NCBI RefSeq assembly: GCF_003260125.1
Contig: NZ_QHKO01000003.1
Coordinates: 372,845 to 436,844 of the forward strand
From: Lujinxingia litoralis
GTDB lineage: Bacteria > Myxococcota_A > Bradymonadia > Bradymonadales > Bradymonadaceae
Direction of reading: 5' to 3'
Length of the DNA stretch: 64,000 bases
The notes beneath the pieces were generated by a model. That model was given only the letters and a program-made list of their open reading frames with translations, had not been told where the DNA came from and made no database searches. This document shows positions 43,227 to 52,052 of this stretch, piece after piece (position 1 is the stretch's first letter; the number at the start of each line of letters is the position of its first letter). Position numbers and translations under genes: made by a program.

Positions 43227-43952
43227 ATGGACCAGACCTGGATGATCATGGGTGGAAGCCTGGTGGCGCTCGTTGTGCTCTTTCACATCGTTTTTCTGGT
43301 GCCCCCGGTGATCTCGGGCATCAGGCTCGATCGACGCTGGGAGGAGATTCGCCAGGCCCGGGGCTGGCCTGCAGGCAAGAGCCACTTCTTTGGCGCGGTG
43401 TGGATGGTCGATACGCGGATAGGGCCCATCCACTTCCAAATGGGGTATAAAGATTTCGCCAATGAGATGGACCTACTGGTGACGGTGATGGTGTTTGACG
43501 CACCGTTTCCCCGCACGTTGCACGTGAGCAGACGGCGATCTTGGGATGAAGAAGCGCCCGATCTGCGCTTTGGCGGGGCCGATAGCGAATTCAATCGCCT
43601 CTTTAAGGTGAAGGTCTCCGACGATGAGCCGGGGCTAACAGGCCTGGCCTGTCCGGCCTTTGGCGCGCTGCTGGCGGAGTTCGGTCGTGGCGATTCATCC
43701 CTAGAGCTCAAGGAGCGTCGCCTCCAGATCAAGTTTTGTGGAGCGACAAGGTATGAGCGCCAGGGCATTGAAGCGCAGATCGAGCAGTACCTGCAGGCGG
43801 CCCGATCGATCGTCGAGATGGCCGGACTCCAGGGCGGGGAGGGGCCCCCGGAAGCGCCCGAGGCCGGGGAGCGCCACAAGGTCGGGGCATGTGCGGCTGA
43901 GACCGGCGAAGGCGTGACGCAGCATCAGGACATGCCCTCCGGGCACTGGTGA
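43227..43952 (+). CDS. Membrane-anchored protein, tandem paralogue 2 (C-terminal G-H-W)
   Basis: A 241-residue paralogue of the preceding gene, with the same layout: an N-terminal membrane segment, then R-Q-A-R-G-W-P-A-G, a strand-rich domain, and the helical I-E-A-Q-I-E-Q-Y-L-Q-A-A-R-S-I-V-E-M-A-G-L-Q-G-G-E, matched in paralogue 1 by A-Q-T-I-A-E-M-A-G-L-Q-G-G-E. The C-terminus P-S-G-H-W matches S-T-G-H-W. It starts 11 nt after the previous stop, with GGAG upstream. A shared partner or lipid surface for the pair is a guess. Confidence 0.8.
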   Translation: MDQTWMIMGGSLVALVVLFHIVFLVPPVISGIRLDRRWEEIRQARGWPAGKSHFFGAVWMVDTRIGPIHFQMGYKDFANEMDLLVTVMVFDAPFPRTLHVSRRRSWDEEAPDLRFGGADSEFNRLFKVKVSDDEPGLTGLACPAFGALLAEFGRGDSSLELKERRLQIKFCGATRYERQGIEAQIEQYLQAARSIVEMAGLQGGEGPPEAPEAGERHKVGACAAETGEGVTQHQDMPSGHW

Positions 43953-43960
43953 AGCGATTT

Positions 43961-43984
43961 CCCCCAAAAGGGGGGGGAGTTTTG
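43961..43984 (+). terminator. Weak hairpin after the paralogue pair
   Basis: CCCCC-AAAA-GGGGG stem with the G-run continuing, then GAGTTTT. The short T-run and the extended G tract make this a weak intrinsic terminator at best. Confidence 0.35.
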
Positions 43985-44105
43985 AAGAGCGGTGCCCGTG
44001 CTGCTAAAACCAGGGGCACTTCAATCTTAAAGGATGGGGCGGCGGGTGAGCGCGTGAGGTGTTCGCTACGGCGTTCCTCTTTGCATGCCATGAGGGGGTA
44101 GGTCG

Positions 44106-46835
44106 ATGAGAGAGCCGGGAATGGGCTGGCGAATGGTGGCGGTGATGATGCCGCTGATGATGCTGGGCGCGGGTTGCGAGGGGTGTCGCAGCTATTTTGA
44201 GCCGGAGAATAACCTGGAGGTCTATCAGGGCGCGGCACCCGCAGAGGTGGATTTCCCCTCGTATTGCACCGGGGTGCATGTCTGGGGCAGCGGTGGGGAG
44301 CCCTTTGAGGAGGTTGAGGTCGATCTCCAGCTCTTCGATGTCGATGAGCAAGGGCCGCAACATCGGCGGGGGCTTTTCTCGGCGAAGGTGTACTACGGCG
44401 AGGGGGACGATGAGTATTTTGTACTGCCGGTGTACTTCGACTCGGAGCGCGAGAAGCATTATTTCATCTCTCCGATGCATCCGGAGTCTGCACAGGGTGG
44501 CCCGCTGACCCTGCGATTCACCGATGGTGAGGCGGAGTGCCCGGGGGAGGTGGCCTGGGAGGTGGAGGCTTTGCCGCCGGCGCCCGGCGCCCTCCGGGAG
44601 TCGTTGATCGCCTCCTCAGAGCTCGCCGAGACCCTGCTGGAGAGCTACGGGCTGGAGTTGCGCGAGGTGCTGGAGGGGCCCCTGGATGAGGTGCCGGTGA
44701 TGGCCCTCCCGCTGGCGATGCAGGCCTGGGCCACGGCCCATCCGGATAACCCCGATTCGCTGCTGGCGCAGCTCGATGAGGGGCGTCTGCCGGTGGAGGT
44801 CAGCGCTGAGGACCTTGCGCTGGTCGACGCGATCATCGGAAAGGTCGACGCCGCCGGGCTGAGCCGGGAGGCGCTGGTCGGGCTGGCCGAGCTGGAGGCC
44901 GAGGGGCCGGTGGAGCTGCGCTTTACCCCGGGGCCTTCTGAGGAGGGGCTGGAGTTTGGAGACGACCTGGGGCAGCACCGCCAGGGGATCTGCGCCAGGA
45001 TTTCCGACCGTGTGGAGGTGGAGATCGCCAATGCCGAGGAACTCTCCTATTACATGCGAAAGGCCGCCACCGTGGCAGGGGTAAAGAGAGAGGTAGCGAA
45101 GGTAGGAACCCTGGCCAGCGTGATCTCCGTTGTGCCGGGGCCGTCCGCCGGTGTGGGTGTGGTGTTGGGGCTCTATGTTGGTGCCGCGCAGTTGGGGAGC
45201 TACATGTACACCAACTCTATGCCACGCTGGCTTTACGATGGGGAGGTGCGTAGCTACACCAGCGCATTTATCGAAGATTACCGGGTGCCCGGCCAGTGGG
45301 ATGACTTTGTTGTTTCGGCCCACGCGCCGGGATGGGTTCTGGGGGGGAGTGTCGCGAAAATGTTCGTGAATCTTGCGCTGGCCGCGGCCTGGGGCGTCGA
45401 TAACCTGACCGGAGCCGGGCGGATCGCGAAGAAAACCGCGGCCTCTACGCTACTGCGTAACGAGATGAAGATCGGCAACGATGATGTAGCCACGGTGTTT
45501 GAGAATATCGTTGAGTTTTTCGTTGCAAACGCTGCCGGGACATCGCTGGAAGGGATGTTTGATTTGACCCTGGGTTGTGAAATTCGCCCGGGCCCCTGGA
45601 CTGACATCTCGCTCTATGTCGATACCCATCAGGTCGATTTTGAGTACCAGGGAGGGATCGGCTCCCGGGCGAATGGCGCGGATGTGGCCGCGGGCTTTTG
45701 TAGCGAGGGGCCGCTGAACACCAACAAGCGGGTGTATGAGCCTCGTCACGCCGGGGGCGGCGCGGTGGTGGTGTGGGCCAACGGTACCCGCGCGGCCTTT
45801 CCGCCGCAGAGCAATCAGGAGAGTTCGCGGTGGGAGGGGCCGGTGACGATCACGCCGATTCGCGTGGAGATGGAGCAGCGGGTCATCGCGGCGCTCCCCG
45901 GCGACTCGGTCATCTTGAATGCCGAGATCTTCGGGGAGGATGCCCGGGGCCAGTGGGAGGTGACCTATGGTGAGGCCACGCTCCGCGACATCAGCGAGGA
46001 TGGGGGGCGCCACACGGTGGTGGTAGAGCTGCCGGCGACCCGGGAGGAGTTCCCGGTAGAGGTGACCCTGACGAGCCTCTCTTTTGGGGGCTTGCGCTCT
46101 CCGAGCTGCGGGCAGCCCCCGCGCCAGGCCTCGGTGCTGATGCGCAACGAGGAGTCGCTGCGCATCAGCCCGCGGGCTCGCTGCATTCAGCCTGACGAGC
46201 CCCTGCAGCTCAGTGCGGAGGCTGTCACCCTGGCCGGCGATGCGCGGGTGACGTGGGAAGCTTCCGGCGGGAGCATCAGCTCCGATGGGCGCTTTGTCAG
46301 TGCAGACACGGGGGAATACACCATCTCCGCGAGCATCGAGGAGCGCGAGCTCTACGACTCGGTGCGGGTGCGGGTGGGCCATTGCGAGTGTTTCTACGAC
46401 ATGGAGACCCAGGGGGTGGCCAGCGGTTCGGTCGGCGACTTTAAGGGCATCTCGGCGCTTTATGTAGCGCCACTGCTCACCCTTGATTTTGGCAGCTCTC
46501 ATACAGCGCGGCATACCATCGTCGCTGAGCTGCCCGTGGGGGAGCAGCCCCTGGTGGTGCCGGCCAACTTTTCGGTGGCGCTGAACGAGATCTTTCCACT
46601 GCCCTTCCCTCATACCTCGGCGCATGGCGAGGGGATGTTGACGATCACCCGCTGGACGGAGAATGGGTACATCGAAGGGGTCTACCAGGGCACGGCGCCC
46701 GGGGGCACGTACCAGGTCAACGGTCAGCAGGAGGTCTACCTGGCGCCCACCTCCATGGAGCTGCGCTTTATGGCGCCGGTGCGTGATCCGGAACATCCCC
46801 TGGCCGGGCTCTTTGTAGAGTGTCCGCTCCTCTGA
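44106..46835 (+). CDS. Large lipoprotein of unknown function with Ig-like modules
   Basis: A 909-residue predicted lipoprotein; the signal peptide ends in L-G-A-G-C (Cys24) followed by E-G-C. The first half is mixed, with an Ala/Glu/Leu helical region at about 150-270 and a hydrophobic stretch near 330-370 (V-I-S-V-V-P-G-P-S-A-G-V-G-V-V-L-G-L) that could insert into a membrane. The second half, from about residue 600, has strand patterns of bacterial Ig-like domains (V-T-W-E-A-S-G-G-S-I-S-S-D-G-R-F-V-S, T-G-E-Y-T-I-S-A). I do not recognise a specific family. It lies between the two small membrane paralogues. Confidence 0.8.
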   Translation: MREPGMGWRMVAVMMPLMMLGAGCEGCRSYFEPENNLEVYQGAAPAEVDFPSYCTGVHVWGSGGEPFEEVEVDLQLFDVDEQGPQHRRGLFSAKVYYGEGDDEYFVLPVYFDSEREKHYFISPMHPESAQGGPLTLRFTDGEAECPGEVAWEVEALPPAPGALRESLIASSELAETLLESYGLELREVLEGPLDEVPVMALPLAMQAWATAHPDNPDSLLAQLDEGRLPVEVSAEDLALVDAIIGKVDAAGLSREALVGLAELEAEGPVELRFTPGPSEEGLEFGDDLGQHRQGICARISDRVEVEIANAEELSYYMRKAATVAGVKREVAKVGTLASVISVVPGPSAGVGVVLGLYVGAAQLGSYMYTNSMPRWLYDGEVRSYTSAFIEDYRVPGQWDDFVVSAHAPGWVLGGSVAKMFVNLALAAAWGVDNLTGAGRIAKKTAASTLLRNEMKIGNDDVATVFENIVEFFVANAAGTSLEGMFDLTLGCEIRPGPWTDISLYVDTHQVDFEYQGGIGSRANGADVAAGFCSEGPLNTNKRVYEPRHAGGGAVVVWANGTRAAFPPQSNQESSRWEGPVTITPIRVEMEQRVIAALPGDSVILNAEIFGEDARGQWEVTYGEATLRDISEDGGRHTVVVELPATREEFPVEVTLTSLSFGGLRSPSCGQPPRQASVLMRNEESLRISPRARCIQPDEPLQLSAEAVTLAGDARVTWEASGGSISSDGRFVSADTGEYTISASIEERELYDSVRVRVGHCECFYDMETQGVASGSVGDFKGISALYVAPLLTLDFGSSHTARHTIVAELPVGEQPLVVPANFSVALNEIFPLPFPHTSAHGEGMLTITRWTENGYIEGVYQGTAPGGTYQVNGQQEVYLAPTSMELRFMAPVRDPEHPLAGLFVECPLL

Positions 46836-46871
46836 GATAAAGGGACGTCGCGGATGAAATGAGGAGGTGAG

Positions 46872-47441
46872 ATGAGCGAGCGTGAACACGAGCAGGAAAC
46901 CCCGGATTTGCCGGTGCAGGAGACCCCGGAGCCGTCGGAATCCGCTCCGCCGGAGTCGGAGTCGTTGGAGGTGTCGGAGCCCCGGGGGTTCTGGAGCGCG
47001 TTGAGCCGGGCGCAGCGCCTGCTGGTGGTGGTGCTATCGCTGGTGGGGGCGCTGACCCTGGTCGGAGGGCTGGTGTTTATGAGCGCGCCGCGCGATGCCC
47101 AGGTGGTGTGCAACCCCTCCATCTGCCGGGTCTACGTGGCGTCGCGGATGGGGCTGGAGCGCGCGTACACGAGCTTTGACGTCGCTCAGCTGCGCGGGGT
47201 GGAGGTGGTCGAGAGGAGCGAGCGCGGCAGCGGCGTGCGCCCGGGCCACCGCGCCACGGGCCACGTCGTCGTGATCTCGCAGCGTGACGGGCAGCGTCAG
47301 ACCATCTCGCCGCTGCTGCCTGCGGAGTCGGCCTGGCGGATGTACACCCAGCTGGAGCGTATGCGGGCCTTTGATGAGGTGCGCGTTCAGCAGGTCCAGG
47401 GGCGTCAGCCCTTGAAGCTGCCGGAGCGCCCCGAGCTCTAG
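46872..47441 (+). CDS. Small membrane protein, paralogue of the gene at 42.1 kb
   Basis: A 189-residue protein: an acidic, Pro/Glu/Ser-rich N-terminus (1-40), one membrane segment (about 55-77), and a soluble domain with V-V-C-N-P-S-I-C-R-V-Y-V, A-Y-T-S-F-D-V-A, V-V-V-I-S-Q-R-D-G-Q-R-Q and a C-terminal helix. The domain aligns by eye with the 42093-42485 protein (V-E-C-T-R-G-H-C-Q-V-Y, A-Y-A-S-F-H-L-R). A strong terminator follows, marking the end of this group. Confidence 0.75.
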   Translation: MSEREHEQETPDLPVQETPEPSESAPPESESLEVSEPRGFWSALSRAQRLLVVVLSLVGALTLVGGLVFMSAPRDAQVVCNPSICRVYVASRMGLERAYTSFDVAQLRGVEVVERSERGSGVRPGHRATGHVVVISQRDGQRQTISPLLPAESAWRMYTQLERMRAFDEVRVQQVQGRQPLKLPERPEL

Positions 47442-47474
47442 TGGCGGGGAGCTTCTGAGCTCCCCTTCGTTCAC

Positions 47475-47522
47475 ACGCCTAAAAAAAGCGCCCCACAGGT
47501 CCCGGGGCGCTTTTTTTAGGCG
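47475..47522. terminator. Bidirectional Rho-independent terminator
   Basis: An extended palindrome: GCGCCCC / GGGGCGC core flanked by seven A on the left and seven T on the right, with ACGCCT/AGGCGT beyond that. It separates the membrane-protein gene from the converging yaiI gene. Confidence 0.95.
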
Positions 47523-47546
47523 TCGGTGCCGCGGGGGCCCCGGCGC

Positions 47547-47999
47547 TTAAGGGCGGTGGTGACGGGTGATCCAGCGATCCAGGGCGTTGGCAAAGCCCTG
47601 TTTCTGGCTCTGACCGTAGGGGGGCGGCCCGCCGGTCATCACGCCCAAATCGCGCAGCTCCTCTTTGAAGTCGCGCATGCTCAAGGCCTCGCGCACGTTG
47701 GCCTCATCGAGCTCGCGGCCGTAGGCGGTGATCACCTGGCAGCCGCGCTCGATCACGCGGTCGGCCAGGGGGATGTCGGCGGTGATGACCAGGTCGCCCT
47801 GCTGGCAATGCTCCACGATATGGTCGTCGGCCACGTCGGCGCCGGCGGGCACCACGATGGTCTGGACCAGCTCGGCGCGGGGTTTGGGCATCCAGCGGTT
47901 GGCCACCAGCACGACGTTGATGCGCCGAGTGAGCGAGGCTTTGACCAGGATGTCCCGGGCGGCGGAGGGGAGGGCGTCGGCGTCGACCCAGATGGTCAT
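47547..47999 (-). CDS. yaiI: YaiI/YqxD-family protein (DUF188, PIN-like)
   Basis: A 150-residue UPF0178/DUF188 protein. Starts M-T-I-W-V-D-A-D-A-L-P, then V-V-L-V-A-N-R-W-M, D-D-H-I-V-E-H, D-L-V-I-T-A-D-I-P-L-A-D-R-V-I, and the end G-F-A-N-A-L-D-R-W-I-T-R. The Asp residues suit a PIN-like nuclease site, but no activity is established for the family. It is preceded on the same strand by the 42-nt tandem repeat region. Confidence 0.93.
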   Translation of the reverse strand: MTIWVDADALPSAARDILVKASLTRRINVVLVANRWMPKPRAELVQTIVVPAGADVADDHIVEHCQQGDLVITADIPLADRVIERGCQVITAYGRELDEANVREALSMRDFKEELRDLGVMTGGPPPYGQSQKQGFANALDRWITRHHRP

Positions 48000-48091
48000 G
48001 AAGGCTCCTTCAACGGGGGGGATACGCGCGGAGCGCAGGGTGTCCGGTGCTGGCGAGGAGGTCAAGGGGGCCCGGGACGTTCGTGGCTGAA

Positions 48092-48505
48092 CGAAGGCTA
48101 TTCAAGCGCTGATCGCGGGTGTCTGCAGCGTTTTGGGGGCTTCTTAAGCGCTGATCGCGGGCGTTTGAAACTGAACCAGGGCTTCTTAAGCGTTGATCGC
48201 GAGCGTCTGCAGCGTTTTGGGGGCTTCTTAAGCGCTGATCGCGGGTGTCTGCAGCGTTTTGGGGGCTTCTTAAGCGCTGATCACGGGCGTTTGAAACTGA
48301 ACCAGGGCTACTCAAGTGCTGATCGCGGGCGTTTGAAACTGAACCAGGGCTACTCAAGGGCTGATCGGCCCTCTTTCAGCTACCGGAAGGGTCGATCAGG
48401 TGTTGATCGGCCCTGTTTCAGCTACCGGAAGGGTCGATCAGGTGTTGATCGGCCCTCTTTCATTTTACAAGGGGGCCAACGAGCACCTGATCGACCCTAT
48501 TTCAA
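48092..48505. repeat. Intergenic 42-nt tandem repeat, about ten units
   Basis: The core (G/C)(C/T)TGATCG recurs at 48108, 48150, 48192, 48234, 48276, 48318, 48360, 48402, 48444 and 48486, exactly 42 nt apart each time. A constant half (TTAAGCGCTGATCGCGGG type) alternates with two variant halves, one with TTTGAAACTGAACCAGGG and one with CTGCAGCGTTTTGGGG. In the last units the variable half is CTCTTTCAGCTACCGGAAGG. The period is a multiple of three, so several frames stay open on both strands, but none has a credible start. The surrounding gap (48000-48571) has no gene. Confidence 0.9.
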
Positions 48506-48571
48506 TTTGAACTAAGGCCGATTAGGCGCATTCCACCTGCTCCATCGCCCGATCGGCCCTTTCCGGTCGGC

Positions 48572-50029
48572 TCAGTGCCCGGCGGGGGCGCCGAGCCCCA
48601 CGCGGTCGACGAGCTTCTGGCTCTCGGGGTTGAGTCCGACCACGCGGAGGGTCTTGCCCAGGCTCTCGTACTTTTCGCGCTGGCGAGCGATGGCGTTGAC
48701 CGCGGAGAGGTCCCAGATGTGGGAGTCGCCAAAGTCGAGGATGACGGTGTCGGGGTCGTCCAGCGGGGTGAGGCTCTCGGTGAACGCGGTGCAGGTGGCG
48801 AAGAAGAACTGGCCGCTGACCCGGTAGTTTTTGGTGCCCTCGCTCAGCTCGCTGACGACCTTGAGGCGCGCGATACGCCAGCCAAAGATGATGGCGCTGA
48901 GGGCCACGCCCAGGGCCACGCCTTTGGCCAGGTCGTGGGTGTAGACCACGGTGGCCACGGTGCTGAGCATCACCACCGAGTCGCCGACGGGCACCCGGCG
49001 CATCTGGAGCAGGGAGTTCCAGTTGAAGGTGCCCACGCTGACCATGATCATCACGCCGACCAGGGCCGCCATGGGGATGCGCATGACCACGTCGCCGAAG
49101 GCCAGGATCAGGACCATCAAAAAGATCCCGGCGACCAGGGCCGAGAGGCGACCGCGTCCGCCGCTTTTCACGTTGATCACCGACTGGCCGATCATCGCGC
49201 AGCCGGCCATCCCGCCGAAGCACCCGGCGATGGCGTTGGCGATGCCCTGGCCGCGGATCTCCTGGTTTTTATCGCTGCGGGTGTCGGTCATCTCGTCGAG
49301 GAGCTGAGCGGTGAGCAGCGACTCCAGCATCCCGACCATCGCCAGCGTCAGGGCGTAGGGGAAGATGATGCGCAGGGTCTCCAGGTTGAAGGGCACCTGG
49401 GGGAGCGCGAACATCGGCAGGGTGCGGGTGATCGTGCCCATATCGCCCACGGTTTTGAGCTCCCACCCGGTGGTAAAGACCAGGGCCGTGACCAGCACGA
49501 TGCCCATCAGCGCCGAGGGCAGCGCGCGGGTCAGGCGCGGGAGCCCGTAGATGATCACCAGGGTCAGCCCGACCAGGGCGTACATCAGCCAGGTGGCGCC
49601 CTCAAATTGGGGGAGCTGGGCCTGGAAGATCAGGATGGCCAGGGCGTTGACAAAGCCCAGCATCACCGGGTGGGGCACAAAGGTGATAAAGCGGCCCAGC
49701 TTTAAGACCCCGGCGATGAATTGCAGAAAGCCGGTGAGGATGGTGGCGGCCAGCAGGTATTCCAGGCCGTGATCGGCCACCAGCGTGACCATCACCAGGG
49801 CCATGGCGCCGGTGGCGGCCGAGATCATGCCCGGGCGCCCGCCGGTAAACGCGATGGTCACCGCGATGCAGAATGAGGCGTAGAGCCCGACCATCGGGTC
49901 GACGTCGGCGATGATCGAGAAGGCGATCGCCTCGGGGATCAGCGCCAGCGCCACGGTGATGCCGGCGAGCACGTCACCGCGGAGGTTGAAGAGCCAGGTG
50001 GAGCGGAAGTTGGTCAGAGAGGGGTGCAA
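48572..50029 (-). CDS. SulP-family anion transporter with STAS domain
   Basis: A 485-residue transporter with about 10-12 hydrophobic segments and a C-terminal STAS domain ([16 protein letters not shown]). Signature: [21 protein letters not shown] near the start, then [13 protein letters not shown], and [15 protein letters not shown]. The pattern is that of the BicA-like/YchM group, which in some members moves bicarbonate with Na+; the substrate here is not determined. It is shorter than and clearly different from the SulP gene at 23.1 kb. Confidence 0.92.
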   Translation of the reverse strand: MHPSLTNFRSTWLFNLRGDVLAGITVALALIPEAIAFSIIADVDPMVGLYASFCIAVTIAFTGGRPGMISAATGAMALVMVTLVADHGLEYLLAATILTGFLQFIAGVLKLGRFITFVPHPVMLGFVNALAILIFQAQLPQFEGATWLMYALVGLTLVIIYGLPRLTRALPSALMGIVLVTALVFTTGWELKTVGDMGTITRTLPMFALPQVPFNLETLRIIFPYALTLAMVGMLESLLTAQLLDEMTDTRSDKNQEIRGQGIANAIAGCFGGMAGCAMIGQSVINVKSGGRGRLSALVAGIFLMVLILAFGDVVMRIPMAALVGVMIMVSVGTFNWNSLLQMRRVPVGDSVVMLSTVATVVYTHDLAKGVALGVALSAIIFGWRIARLKVVSELSEGTKNYRVSGQFFFATCTAFTESLTPLDDPDTVILDFGDSHIWDLSAVNAIARQREKYESLGKTLRVVGLNPESQKLVDRVGLGAPAGH

Positions 50030-50412
50030 AAGCGTGCCTTGTCGTCAGGGGGGGCCAGAGGGTGTCAAAGACGCAGGGGGCTCGTCGCCGCAGGCGCAGC
50101 GCGCACCCGGGCGTTTGGGGGCGGCACAGGCCACAGGGGCCCGGGCCGGGTTGGGAGCAACGACGTCAGAGATGTAAGAGGGGGCCTAAGTCGTATCGGG
50201 CTCGTCAGGGGCGTCACACATGGGCGTAGCGCGCCTGGTGAAAGGGCGCGTGCGTACACCTTCGAGGCGAAGCTTGCAACCTCTCGGGAGCCCGGGCCCG
50301 GGGAGGGCTGGCTTGAAATCCCCCCGGTCGGCGTGCACCTTTGGGGCGCAAACCCGAAAGGCGCACGGCGCCCGCAGGCGCTTACAGGCGCAGGGCTCGA
50401 CAAGGAAGTGAG
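50030..50412. other. Gene-free stretch of about 380 nt
   Basis: This lies between the divergent SulP and arfB genes. It should hold their promoters, but I cannot point to a convincing -35/-10 pair. It has no repeat or hairpin that stands out, and open frames in it have no ribosome-binding site. Confidence 0.5.
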
Positions 50413-50853
50413 ATGAGCAGCGAAGACGATCTGGAGGTCAAACCCGGGGTGACCATCCCGGGTTGGGAACTCTATTTTACGGCCACCCGCTCCGGGGGAC
50501 CGGGAGGGCAGCACGCCAACAAGGCCAGCACGCGGGTGGTGCTGCACTGGCCGGTGGCTCAGACCACCGCCCTCACCGAGGCGGATCGTCGCCGGGTGAT
50601 GCGTCGACTCGCCGGCTACATCAACGAGGAGGGCGTGCTTTTGCTGGCCTCCAGCGAGACGCGCAGCCAGTACCGCAATCGCCAGGACGCCCGTCAGCGC
50701 CTGGCCGAGAAGGTGGAAGAGGCCCTGCGCCGGCGTAAACGGCGCATCGAAACCAAACCCTCCCGAGCCGCGAAGCGTCGCCGGGTGGAGGAGAAGCGCC
50801 GCCGCGGTCAGAAAAAAGAGCTGCGCAAAGATCCGGGCTCCCGAGACTGGTAG
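50413..50853 (+). CDS. arfB: Alternative ribosome-rescue factor ArfB (peptidyl-tRNA hydrolase)
   Basis: A 146-residue ArfB/YaeJ-type protein that releases peptides from ribosomes stalled without a stop codon. The catalytic GGQ is at 31-33 in S-G-G-P-G-G-Q-H-A-N-K-A-S-T, and the tail from about 100 is the Lys/Arg-rich segment that enters the mRNA channel. The length matches the family. ATG at 50413 with AAGGAAG upstream. Confidence 0.94.
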   Translation: MSSEDDLEVKPGVTIPGWELYFTATRSGGPGGQHANKASTRVVLHWPVAQTTALTEADRRRVMRRLAGYINEEGVLLLASSETRSQYRNRQDARQRLAEKVEEALRRRKRRIETKPSRAAKRRRVEEKRRRGQKKELRKDPGSRDW

Positions 50854-50956
50854 CTCTCATTGGAAGAGATCGCATGTCAGGGGGGCTTATAGTGCCCGTG
50901 AAGTCCATGGAGCCCGGGGCCCGGGCTCAACCTTATTTTGGTGCGGAGGCAATGCG

Positions 50957-51937
50957 ATGGAATGGATGCAAGGCAAGGGGATCGGGGGTGGCGTAGTGAC
51001 GGTCGGGCTGCTGCTGATGGTGGGCTGCGCCTCGGAGCCGCAGGCCCCGGGCAGCGAGGCGGTGGCCGAGGCCCGCGCGCCGATCGATGCGTCGGCGGCC
51101 GCGGCCGGCAAGCGTTTTGCGGTGACGGTGGAAGATGAGGGGGGCCTGCGCACCCGCATCTTCGACGGGCTGGGCTCCCAGCTGGTGGGTTACGAGACGC
51201 TGGTGGTGCCCGCCAAAAGCGGCATGTGGCGCTGGGAGGAGTCGGTGCGTGAGGTCACCCAGACCGACTGCGGCTGCATGATGGATAAACTAAACGAGAC
51301 GCCCGGCACGACCGACACCTCCGGGTGCGAGGTGAGCAAGGAGGTGATTGCCGGGCGCCTGATCAACGACGCCACCGGTCAGGCCTGGGAGCCCGAGGAG
51401 AGCACCATGGCGCCCGCAGACGCCGACTGGGAGGTGACCTTTACGCCGGTGGGCGCGGTCGGGTCGACGGCGCTCGTGAAGATCTGCCAGATGATCTACT
51501 ACTGCGGCGCGGCCCATCCCAACACCGAGTGTCGGCAGGCGGTGGTGGCGCTTGATGGCGAGTCCCCGCAGGAGCTGGCCCCCCGGGAGTTGAGTCCGGT
51601 GGTGGGGGCCGAGCATTTTGAGGGTCAGAGCTTTGGGCTGGATGAAGGTGTGGAGGTCGATCCGAAGCGTGCCGCGCTGGTGGCGCTCACGCCCACCTGG
51701 GATCCGGAAGCCCGCGAACTCCGGGCCGAGCAGCAGTACGCCTTTGAGGCGTGCTACGCGTGCAGCGACGGAGAGTGGAGTGCCTACTCGGTCTCCACCT
51801 TTGTGAGCGATCGCCCCTTTAACGAGAAGGCCGGTGTGCCGGCGCTGCCGCGCGGGCTCCAGGATCTTTTGACCACCTCGTCGTGGCAGGTGCGCGGGTT
51901 GAGCGCGGTGCCCGAGAGTGCGGGGCTCAAGCACTGA
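50957..51937 (+). CDS. Cys-containing lipoprotein, unknown function
   Basis: A 326-residue predicted lipoprotein; the signal ends in L-L-M-V-G-C (Cys24). The mature part has at least eight Cys, including C-G-C and Y-Y-C-G, C-Y-A-C, that could form disulfides in an exported protein. A strand-rich fold is suggested by alternating hydrophobic residues. I do not recognise the family. GGAGG precedes the ATG. A long hairpin lies 43 nt after the stop. Confidence 0.78.
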   Translation: MEWMQGKGIGGGVVTVGLLLMVGCASEPQAPGSEAVAEARAPIDASAAAAGKRFAVTVEDEGGLRTRIFDGLGSQLVGYETLVVPAKSGMWRWEESVREVTQTDCGCMMDKLNETPGTTDTSGCEVSKEVIAGRLINDATGQAWEPEESTMAPADADWEVTFTPVGAVGSTALVKICQMIYYCGAAHPNTECRQAVVALDGESPQELAPRELSPVVGAEHFEGQSFGLDEGVEVDPKRAALVALTPTWDPEARELRAEQQYAFEACYACSDGEWSAYSVSTFVSDRPFNEKAGVPALPRGLQDLLTTSSWQVRGLSAVPESAGLKH

Positions 51938-51980
51938 GCGTGTCGCATTGCGGCCGGGAGCCAGGAGGCCACCGGCGGAA

Positions 51981-52023
51981 CACCCCCGAGGGCGCCCCCT
52001 GAATGGGGGCGCCCTCGGGGGTG
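51981..52023. terminator. Long hairpin between convergent genes
   Basis: A stem of 19 bp (CACCCCCGAGGGCGCCCCC and its complement) with a 5-nt loop, no T-run. Its position between a plus-strand lipoprotein gene and a minus-strand helicase gene suits a shared terminator. Confidence 0.6.
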
Positions 52024-52052
52024 TGGGCGGGCTGGTTAGCTAGCCGCGGGTC

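Noticed and set aside
48010..48357. Minus-strand frame of 115 codons made of 14-residue repeats, ending 11 nt before yaiI
   Set aside because: It begins at a TTG inside the repeat without a ribosome-binding site, and a 42-nt period leaves several frames open on both strands by itself. I keep it as a repeat, though expression cannot be excluded.
48092..48505. Possible CRISPR array
   Set aside because: The variable halves are reused among units and are not unique, the constant part is poorly bounded, and there are no cas genes in the window.
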